Source: Phycisphaerae bacterium (GTDB taxonomy: Bacteria > Planctomycetota > Phycisphaerae > Phycisphaerales > SM1A02). From it: a stretch of DNA of 11,170 bases. The notes below the pieces were generated by a model that was not told the DNA's origin, ran no database searches, and worked only from the letters and a program-made list of their open reading frames with translations. The stretch lies in the NCBI GenBank assembly GCA_002862325.1, contig PKCT01000141.1, forward strand, positions 1 through 11,170, given 5' to 3'. Made by a program: the position numbers and the translations under genes. Positions 5,292 through 11,170 of this stretch are shown piece by piece (the first letter of the stretch is position 1; each line of letters opens with the position of its first letter).

Positions 5292-7418
5292 TCATGAACA
5301 CGAACCCCAGGTGCCGAGGACCAGACTGAGATCCGCGCCGTTGACCTCCCCGTCGTCGTTGAGATCGGCGGAACACCCGCCTGAACACGCGCCCCAGGCA
5401 CCGAGTACGAGGGGCAGATCCGCTCCGTCGACGCGGCCGTCGTCGTTGAGATCCGCCGGACATGAGCGGTAGACGAGATCGAATCGGTTGAGATTGAACG
5501 AAGTCTTTCCACGATTGAAGAACCGCATGATCTGAAGACCCGGTTGAAGCACCACCGAACGGGAGACCGTGTTCCACACCTGGTAGCCGCCCGTCCGAGG
5601 AACGTCGATCGCACCGAGAGGATCCACGCCACCGAACGTCACGCCGAAGCGTCCGCCGTCGCTCAGCGACGCGACCCTGGCTTCGAACGTCAGCTCGAGC
5701 GGGAACGTACCTCGGACCTTGACCGTGTAGTCGATCCATTCGCCAGGCCCGATCCATCCGACGTTGTATCCGCCCTCCGCGTCGGTCGTTCGTTCGATGT
5801 CCACGCCCTCCAGCGGCCGGTAGCGACCACCATTGTTCGTCGCGTCCTCGTCGTTGTAGCTGACGCCGGCTCCACCGAGATCGAAGTCCTCCGCTTCGAT
5901 CCGACCTGGGATCTCGTGGGGAACGCCGAAGAACGGATCGCCGACGATCGGATCGGGAACCTCGCCCACGGTGGTGACGATCGCGAACCGGCTGGCCGCG
6001 TCCCGTCCATCGTCGGCATCCGGAAGGATCCGCCGGGTCGAGGCGTTCCACCGCAGGAGATGGCCGCCGGCGTCGATCGCCCGGATCACGACGTCGCCGT
6101 TGGGGACCTGGATCCACTCGAAGGTCGTCGCGTTCGCGAACGTACCCGAGGCATCGAGAAGGTCGGTCTCCCCACCGGAACGAACGTAGCTCCCAGTCGT
6201 CGTTCGGAGTCTGAACGTTCGCGACCCGACGTAGTCGACGCGGAACGCATCCGCAGCGGGACCACCACTGAAGTCGACGCGATCCACCCGCAACGGCCCA
6301 CCGGTGCCGGATCCGACCCGAACGAAGCGGCCGGCGTCGCGTTGGTAGAGACCGATCCAGGCCCCGGGCGCCGGAAGCGACGGCGTCCCCAGCGCCGGCC
6401 AGCGGGCCGATGGATCGTCCGGCGTCCAGATCGTACCGGCCGCGGTGATCTTCGACCGGAAGAGATCGAGGTCGTCGTCGTCCGCACCAAGCCACTGGAA
6501 CTGCATCCAGCCGTTCAAGCGACTCTCATACATGCTGTTGTAGCCCTGTCCCTCGGTGTCTCCGGGCCAGAACTCGGTGTTCAGGAGCGCGGGGAAATCG
6601 GGACTCGACTGCATGATCCCGATCGCGTTCTCGATGCCCGCCTTACTTTCGTACCCGTGATGGGCGAGACCGGCGTTGTCCCAGGACACGCCGTTGGATG
6701 CGAGGTAGTTCACCCCGAAGGTGGGATCTCCGGCGAAACCCATGAAGGAGCCCAGCAGGACGAGAGTGTCGGGCGCGTTCGATCGGATGGTCTGGTAGAG
6801 CTCGAGCTGCGCGTTCCAGTCGGCGATCGTCCACTGATTCGGGGTGTAGAGGGCGGGTTCGTTGTGCGCCTCGAAGAGGACGTGCGTCTGGTCGCGATAT
6901 CGGGCCGCGTAGATCGACCAGAAGTCCTTGGCGAACTCGAGATCGTGGATCGACCCGTTCTCGCCGTTGCAGCCGATCGTGATGAGGAGGTAGAGCCCCG
7001 CCTCCGCGGTGGCGTCCACGAAGGCGTCCGCGTCGAGCACGTTGCTGCCTGCGGTATTGGGATTCTGCGACGAGTTCCCCTCCAGATAGAGGTGCACCGT
7101 GTTCAGGCCGAACTCGGCCGCGAGACGACGAAGCTGAACTGCGGTCGGAATCCGCTTCGGAAGGCTGCCGAAGGGATCCCCCCCGTCCCAGGCGAGGCTC
7201 ACTCCGCGGAGGAGCGTCCCCGAGTCGGTCAGGACGATGCGGTACCCCAGGCTCGCGTCGACCACCGGACGTCCACGCTGCTGGGCGAGCGCGGCGACGT
7301 CCAGGACGAACGTCAGCATCAGAGCGAGCATGGCGTTCATCGGCATGGATTCGAGCGAACCGAGGATCGAATGACCTCGGCTTCGTCGACGATTGAATGC
7401 CTCTGGACGGAAGATCAT
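5292..7418 (-). CDS. Exported GH5-like glycoside hydrolase with fascin-like, CBM6 and dockerin domains
   Basis: This is a 708-residue multidomain enzyme. An n-region of about 28 residues precedes a hydrophobic stretch (AMLALMLTFVLDVAALA) with likely cleavage after Ala45. Residues ~55-345 look like a clan A TIM-barrel (cellulase/mannanase, GH5 type): the acid/base motif is HNEP (Glu187), LAHHGY is at 251-256, and the probable nucleophile is Glu282 in NTEFW. Residues ~356-482 have three fascin-like beta-trefoil units (GRFVRVGS, GSYVRSGG, GHLLRWNAS). Residues ~506-650 are a CBM6 (RIEAEDFDLGGAGVSYND; GGYNVGWIGPGEWIDYTVKV). Residues 655-678 and 684-707 are dockerin repeats, ending WGSCS. It probably cleaves a plant or algal beta-glycan outside the cell. 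The start at 7418 has GGAGG five bases upstream; ATG codons at residues 25, 27 and 30 would give a shorter signal peptide. The exact GH family is not certain. Confidence 0.9.
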   Translation of the reverse strand: MIFRPEAFNRRRSRGHSILGSLESMPMNAMLALMLTFVLDVAALAQQRGRPVVDASLGYRIVLTDSGTLLRGVSLAWDGGDPFGSLPKRIPTAVQLRRLAAEFGLNTVHLYLEGNSSQNPNTAGSNVLDADAFVDATAEAGLYLLITIGCNGENGSIHDLEFAKDFWSIYAARYRDQTHVLFEAHNEPALYTPNQWTIADWNAQLELYQTIRSNAPDTLVLLGSFMGFAGDPTFGVNYLASNGVSWDNAGLAHHGYESKAGIENAIGIMQSSPDFPALLNTEFWPGDTEGQGYNSMYESRLNGWMQFQWLGADDDDLDLFRSKITAAGTIWTPDDPSARWPALGTPSLPAPGAWIGLYQRDAGRFVRVGSGTGGPLRVDRVDFSGGPAADAFRVDYVGSRTFRLRTTTGSYVRSGGETDLLDASGTFANATTFEWIQVPNGDVVIRAIDAGGHLLRWNASTRRILPDADDGRDAASRFAIVTTVGEVPDPIVGDPFFGVPHEIPGRIEAEDFDLGGAGVSYNDEDATNNGGRYRPLEGVDIERTTDAEGGYNVGWIGPGEWIDYTVKVRGTFPLELTFEARVASLSDGGRFGVTFGGVDPLGAIDVPRTGGYQVWNTVSRSVVLQPGLQIMRFFNRGKTSFNLNRFDLVYRSCPADLNDDGRVDGADLPLVLGAWGACSGGCSADLNDDGEVNGADLSLVLGTWGSCS

Positions 7419-7423
7419 TGAGG

Positions 7424-7428
7424 CCTCC
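7424..7428 (-). promoter_or_regulatory. Ribosome-binding site of the glycoside hydrolase gene
   Basis: On the minus strand this reads GGAGG, five bases before the ATG at 7418. It supports the longest start although ATG codons further in would give a more standard signal peptide length. Confidence 0.65.
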
Positions 7429-7546
7429 AGCCAGAACCTAACGCAGGAACAGTCGTTTGAGACCTGAATTCCGGTCAGCTTGCGGGAAGTCCCGCGACGT
7501 CCACGTCCGGATCACGCTTCGAGGCGGCCCAGCAGATGAATCCTCG

Positions 7547-7855
7547 TCACCGGTCGACCACACTGCTCACGATGGACATCCCCGTTTGCGTGGGGGTCGA
7601 CACCTCCGGTCCTGGATGGTGTCCATGGCCAGGAGTACGTTGGCAAGGTGCAGGACCGACCCCACGATTCATGAAGGGCCGAGGAGTGATCTTCCCGAGG
7701 AGCATCCCCTCCACGATCACCAGCATCCCGAGGAACGGGGTGCCGAAGACCAGAGACCATTCGAGTGATCGTTTCTTGGAGGAAAACAGGGTGGGTCGTC
7801 CTCGACGGAGGATTCGAAGATCGCGTTCCGAAGTCGAGGGGTCCTGCATGGTCAC
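7547..7855 (-). CDS. Small hypothetical protein with one membrane span
   Basis: This frame encodes 102 residues from a GTG start at 7855-7853. The start is supported by AAAGGAGG six bases upstream; the next in-frame ATG, at residue 3, would leave a 12-base gap. A basic N-terminus (ERDLRILRRGRPTLFSSKKR) is followed by one hydrophobic segment at about residues 40-58 (SLVFGTPFLGMLVIVEGMLL) and a Pro/His/Thr-rich tail that looks disordered. The positive-inside rule predicts the N-terminus in the cytoplasm and the tail outside. I do not recognise a family. The membrane segment has GC-rich third positions, while the tail is less coding-like. It lies 128 bases upstream of the glycoside hydrolase on the same strand, so cotranscription is possible. 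Confidence 0.5.
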   Translation of the reverse strand: MTMQDPSTSERDLRILRRGRPTLFSSKKRSLEWSLVFGTPFLGMLVIVEGMLLGKITPRPFMNRGVGPAPCQRTPGHGHHPGPEVSTPTQTGMSIVSSVVDR

Positions 7856-7869
7856 GGAAGGCCTCCTTT

Positions 7870-8139
7870 GGATCGTTGGCATGAGGAATCGGTCGCAGGT
7901 TCAGCGTCCGAGGCGGGTCGGCACCCCGAATGTCCGGGGCTTCTTCCAATCAAAAGACCGGAAAAAAGTCGATCATTTGACTCAAATCAATGATATTCCC
8001 GGACTCTGTGATATCCCACGCCGTGGGGCAGCCGCGAAAAATGCATTAGAAGGTGTGAGACGGCGTGGACGTCATCGGAAGTGCATAGCGGGTGGCCGAT
8101 GGCCACCCCGTCCCGGTAATTCCGATTGAGAGACAAACC
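7870..8139. promoter_or_regulatory. Divergent control region, locally AT-rich
   Basis: This stretch separates two divergent genes: the small membrane protein (minus) and the triplicated-domain protein (plus). It is the only clearly AT-richer patch of the window, mainly 7945-8050. It contains an interrupted palindrome at 7972-7994: TTTGA-C-TCAAA flanked by ATCATT and AATGAT. It also has two near-copies of TGATAT(T)CCC at 7991-8000 and 8009-8017, and a small hairpin CCCCG/CGGGG at 7924-7939. I could not place a -35/-10 pair with proper spacing, so individual promoters are not called. Confidence 0.45.
8090..8108 (+). repeat. Hairpin in the 5' leader of the triplicated-domain gene
   Basis: GGGTGGCC (8090-8097) and GGCCACCC (8101-8108) pair perfectly across a 3-base loop (GAT). 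It ends 31 bases before the ATG at 8140, just ahead of the weak GAG-type ribosome-binding site. No T run follows, so it is more likely a leader RNA structure or an operator than a terminator. Confidence 0.4.
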
Positions 8140-9813
8140 ATGCACCGAACTCCCCTCATCACCCTCGCGACCTCCAGCCTGCTCGCCGGTACCACGATCG
8201 CGGCACCGCCCGCCTACGAGGATCTTCCCCTTGGGGCGACCTTCGCGGCGGGCGACGGCACCGCGAGCGATGGCGTCCCCATCGACTTCGGATGCTTCGA
8301 GTACGCCAGCGGGACCATCACCTGCAACGGCTCAGCAGAGATCAAGAGCGAGATCCCCGGATGCAACAGTCGGAACCGTCTGGAACTGATGAACCTCAGC
8401 GCCAAGTTCGACTACGCCGGTTCGATTGGGAGCCAGATCGACCCGATCTTCGCCTTCGGTGAATACGGCGGCAACATCAACCTCGCCGTGAACGGCGACT
8501 TCCGCAACTTCGCGAACATGCTGGACATCGACGGCATCCCCATCGGCGGTTGCGTCGCCAAGGTCCTCTCCGGCGGCACCGGAGGCGACTGCGGTCGGAT
8601 CCAATTCATCGGCACGGTCGACGTGCTCACGGTCGGTGGCCAGGAGTTCTGGTGGGATGGGACCAGAGGTTGCGACATCGACTTCGAGGACCTCACTCTC
8701 GGCGACATGTTCCCGGCGGTCTCGAGCTTCGCGACCGGCGGGGTCCCGGTCACCATTCGCGAACTCTTCAATCCCACCAGCCCTCCGACCTTCGGTGAGG
8801 CGATCGTCGAAGCGGGCGGACTCGCGTGCAGCGTTGGCAACGAGCTCTGGACCCGAAACTGTCGGGCAAGCTTCGAATTCATGGCGGGCCCCGGCCCGGT
8901 CACCAACCTGTCCATCCAGTTCGGTGAATACGGTGGGCACGTCAACGTCTCGGTCAACGGCGATCTCCGTATCGTCGCCAATCTGCGGGATCTCCACGGT
9001 TCGAACGTCGGTGGCACCACCATCTCGGTTCCCAGCGGCGGATTCGGCGGCGATTGCGGCGAGATGTTCATCAACGGCGTCGTGAACGAATTCGAGATCG
9101 GTGGCCAGGAGCTCTGGATCGACTGCCTTCGCTTCGACGCCGATCCGAACGGCGGAGGCGACGAATGCGAAGACGCCTACGTCGATCATTCCGATCTCCC
9201 CCTCAGCGGTTCCTGGGCGGTCGGCGACACGCTCACCACGGGCGGTGTCGACGTCTCGATCTCCGATTTCCAGTCGAGTTTCGGTCCTCTCTCCGGTGGC
9301 GTTGTGACCTCGGACGCCCAACTCGCCTGTGGCGACGACTACGAGTTCGGCACCTACAACGTCCAGGCCACCTACGACTTCGCCGGCTCCATCGGCACGC
9401 TGGTGAACCTGAACGTGCTGGTCTCCGACCAGGGCGGCGAAGTGAACCTCGGTGTGAACGGGGCCCCGGTCGCGAACGCCGCCGACTACGCGGACCTCGA
9501 CGGCGCCACGATCGGCGGCGCCACCATCACGGTCATCTCCGGTGGCCGCGACGGGGACTGCACCGAACTCCGAATCCAGGGGACGGTGGAGCGTCTGACC
9601 CTCGGTGGCCAGCAGCACTTCATCGACTGCATCTGGGCCGAGGACATCATGCCGCCTACGAAGACCGGCGATCTCAACGGTGACGGATGCGTCGATTCGG
9701 CCGACGTCGGACTCCTCCTCAGCTTCTGGGGGACCGCCGATGGGGACATCAACGGCGACGGAAACACCGATGCCGCCGACTTCGGTGAACTGCTCGCGAA
9801 CTGGGGCTGCTGA
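8140..9813 (+). CDS. Exported protein with three copies of an unrecognised ~150-residue domain and a dockerin module
   Basis: This 557-residue protein has a signal peptide at 1-21 (MHRTPLITLATSSLLAGTTIAA). The ATG at 8140 was chosen because the signal peptide begins there; the frame is open back to a GTG at 8092. Three homologous domains follow, at about 26-173, 182-330 and 347-500. Each opens with an acidic D-L-x-L-G/S-x-x-(F/W) stretch and a GG/DG-V-x-(V/I) strand. Each then has (E/D)-x-GG-x-(I/V)-N-(L/V)-x-VNG and a core of (S/G)GG-x-x-GDC followed by GGQ-(E/Q)-x-(W/F)-x-D. The GDC cysteine is present in all three. Residues 509-531 and 535-556 form the dockerin pair, ending NWGC. I do not recognise the domain; it is probably a beta-rich surface or adhesive unit. 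It is followed by a strong terminator and so is probably a single-gene transcript. Confidence 0.93.
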   Translation: MHRTPLITLATSSLLAGTTIAAPPAYEDLPLGATFAAGDGTASDGVPIDFGCFEYASGTITCNGSAEIKSEIPGCNSRNRLELMNLSAKFDYAGSIGSQIDPIFAFGEYGGNINLAVNGDFRNFANMLDIDGIPIGGCVAKVLSGGTGGDCGRIQFIGTVDVLTVGGQEFWWDGTRGCDIDFEDLTLGDMFPAVSSFATGGVPVTIRELFNPTSPPTFGEAIVEAGGLACSVGNELWTRNCRASFEFMAGPGPVTNLSIQFGEYGGHVNVSVNGDLRIVANLRDLHGSNVGGTTISVPSGGFGGDCGEMFINGVVNEFEIGGQELWIDCLRFDADPNGGGDECEDAYVDHSDLPLSGSWAVGDTLTTGGVDVSISDFQSSFGPLSGGVVTSDAQLACGDDYEFGTYNVQATYDFAGSIGTLVNLNVLVSDQGGEVNLGVNGAPVANAADYADLDGATIGGATITVISGGRDGDCTELRIQGTVERLTLGGQQHFIDCIWAEDIMPPTKTGDLNGDGCVDSADVGLLLSFWGTADGDINGDGNTDAADFGELLANWGC

Positions 9814-9843
9814 ACAGGCTGCGAGTCGGAACATCGAATTCGA

Positions 9844-9880
9844 ACCACCCCACCGCCTCTCGGCGGTGGGGTGGTCGTTT
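9844..9880 (+). terminator. Rho-independent terminator with 14-bp stem
   Basis: ACCACCCCACCGCC (9844-9857) and GGCGGTGGGGTGGT (9862-9875) form a perfect 14-base-pair stem with loop TCTC, followed by CGTTT. It starts 30 bases after the stop of the triplicated-domain gene. The T run is short but the stem is very stable. It separates that gene from the exosortase. Confidence 0.82.
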
Positions 9881-10014
9881 CACGGCCGCAGGTATCGGAG
9901 ACAATTACGGATGGACGTGGCCGATTCTGTCGACAACAGTGGCAGACCGAGGACATCGCCCCGTACGATCGTCGGGTCGCGAACCACGGTCCCGCACGAG
10001 ATCCGGAGTCCCTC

Positions 10015-11170
10015 ATGGCTGCTTCGACACCCCCGGCGACCGAACCTGAAACGACCGGGGAGAGACCCTGGCTCGTTCCCGGTCCCGTGGCGCTGGTCGT
10101 GGTCGCGGTGGGCCTCATCTCCGCGTTCTGGTTCGCCTTCGAGGACTTCTTCCTCCTCCAGTACCACTACGCGACGGAGGAGGCCGCCGACTGGGGCCAC
10201 ACCCTCTTCGTTCCCCTGATCGCGCTCTACGTCGTCTTCCTCCACCGCGCAGATCTCGTGGCACGGCCGTTTCGAACCGGTTGGACGGGAATCGGTCTCG
10301 TGGTGGCGGGACTCGTCTGGTACGCGCTGACCTGGATCACACCGGACTCGACGTTCCTGAACAGTCACAACGTCCGATCGATCGGCGTCTTTCTCACGCT
10401 CGTCGGTGTCTGCGTCGTGACACTCGGCTGGCGATCAATCATCTGGCTCTGGTTCCCACTCCTCTATCTGCTCATCTTCGGCCAGAGGATCACCGACAAG
10501 GTTCTCCTCCAGATCACCTACCCCCTGCAGGACATTGCGACCTGGGGATCGTGGCACATGCTCGATCTCCTCGGCTACACGGTGCTTCCGCGGACCGGAA
10601 ACGCGATCGAGATCATGCGGACGGACGGCAGCGTCTATCCGCTCGACGTCGCGGAGGCGTGCAGCGGCATGCGAATGCTCATGGCCTTCCTCGCCTTGGG
10701 AACCGTCATCGCCTACGTCGGTCTGGATCGCTGGTGGCTCCGCATCACACTCGTCCTCACCGGCATTCCCATCGCGATCGTCATCAACATCCTCCGCATC
10801 TGCACGCTGGGGATTCTCGGCCTGCACGGGGAGGAATTCATGTTCGGGGAATTCCACGCGCTGGTGGGTCTCGTATGGATGATTCCTACGTTCGCGCTGT
10901 TCCTACTCGTCATGTGGTTCCTCCAGCCGTTCGAGGAGGACGCCTCCGGCAACCGGGTGGCCCGAGGTGCCGGAAGCGCCGAGGCCCGCGACGTCTCCCC
11001 CGCGCGATTTCCACGGTCGGCAATTCCGGCCGCGATCATCGCGGCCTTCAAGGCAAGCAGGGACTTCGTAGCGCTCTCCAAAGCCGAGATGAAAGACATC
11101 ATGTCTCGCGACAGGGAGGACGGTGAAAAGCTGGCTGCCGGCGTGCAGCTGGCGGTGGAGAAGGGCGTCC
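10015..11170 (+). CDS. Exosortase/archaeosortase family protein, open at the window edge
   Basis: The frame gives 385 residues from ATG 10015 and continues past the window. A GGAG lies six bases upstream of the start. Exosortases are polytopic membrane cysteine transpeptidases that process C-terminal PEP-CTERM-type sorting signals, often in organisms making exopolysaccharide. The catalytic signature is present: Cys216 in VAEACSGMR (212-220), Arg261 in INILRI (257-262) and His281 in FHALVG (280-285). About eight hydrophobic segments cover residues 20-303 (for example 25-41, 64-77, 91-108, 122-137, 142-156, 223-236, 243-265, 283-303). After residue 303 comes an unusual hydrophilic tail of at least 80 residues, Ala-, Glu- and Lys-rich (PAAIIAAFKASRDFVALSK), which may be a separate cytoplasmic domain. 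No polysaccharide gene directly adjoins it here. Confidence 0.92.
   Translation, partial: MAASTPPATEPETTGERPWLVPGPVALVVVAVGLISAFWFAFEDFFLLQYHYATEEAADWGHTLFVPLIALYVVFLHRADLVARPFRTGWTGIGLVVAGLVWYALTWITPDSTFLNSHNVRSIGVFLTLVGVCVVTLGWRSIIWLWFPLLYLLIFGQRITDKVLLQITYPLQDIATWGSWHMLDLLGYTVLPRTGNAIEIMRTDGSVYPLDVAEACSGMRMLMAFLALGTVIAYVGLDRWWLRITLVLTGIPIAIVINILRICTLGILGLHGEEFMFGEFHALVGLVWMIPTFALFLLVMWFLQPFEEDASGNRVARGAGSAEARDVSPARFPRSAIPAAIIAAFKASRDFVALSKAEMKDIMSRDREDGEKLAAGVQLAVEKGV

Noticed and set aside
5544..7421. 625-residue plus-strand open frame
   Set aside because: It is antisense to the glycoside hydrolase, whose catalytic and CBM6 motifs and ribosome-binding site are clear. The antisense product is a low-complexity Arg/Val/Glu-rich sequence.
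8332..9834. 500-residue minus-strand open frame
   Set aside because: It is a mirror of the triplicated-domain gene, with no signal peptide, ribosome-binding site or recognisable domain.
1..11170. CRISPR arrays, insertion sequences, phage or plasmid functions
   Set aside because: I found no regularly spaced direct repeats, transposase or integrase motifs, or terminal inverted repeats. The tRNA-Glu 3' end is not duplicated elsewhere in the window as an attachment site would be.

Overview
The window is GC-rich and looks like a chromosomal segment of a planctomycete, most likely of the Phycisphaerae/Phycisphaerales type. The main reason is that three secreted proteins end in a two-copy, dockerin-like EF-hand module of the form D-x-N-x-D-G-x-(V/T)-D-(S/A)-A-D-x-G-x-L-L-x-x-W-G, with a cysteine within the last three residues. 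This is the 'GC-type dockerin' pattern I associate with that group. An exosortase and a DUF1080-like exported protein fit the same assignment. This is inference from protein style; there is no rRNA in the window.

Layout, left to right. Minus strand, 1-207: the N-terminus of an exported DUF1080 (3-keto-disaccharide hydrolase-like) protein, cut by the window edge. Minus strand, 302-968: a two-gene unit of a small unknown protein followed by a group II truncated haemoglobin. Plus strand, 1030-1189: a tRNA-Glu(CTC) with its own promoter and terminator. Minus strand, 1322-3078: a NodB-type polysaccharide deacetylase whose stop overlaps the start of a formyltransferase-domain protein, probably carbohydrate modification. 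Positions 3079-3796 hold no convincing gene, but contain several GC-rich hairpins upstream of the deacetylase and a broken dockerin-module remnant.

Minus strand, 3797-7418: two exported dockerin-module proteins in tandem, a beta-propeller-like repeat protein (3797-5167) and a GH5-like glycoside hydrolase with fascin-like and CBM6 domains (5292-7418). A small single-membrane-span protein (7547-7855) lies upstream of them. After a locally AT-rich control region, the plus strand carries an exported protein of three copies of an unrecognised ~150-residue domain plus a dockerin module (8140-9813), a strong terminator, and an exosortase open to the window edge (10015-11170).

Taken together the region concerns the cell surface and polysaccharide: secreted carbohydrate-active proteins, a shared C-terminal module, glycan-modifying enzymes and a membrane transpeptidase. 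The most original points are the triplicated domain, the shared C-terminal module ending in Cys beside an exosortase with no visible PEP-CTERM substrate, the dockerin remnant, and the deacetylase/formyltransferase pair.
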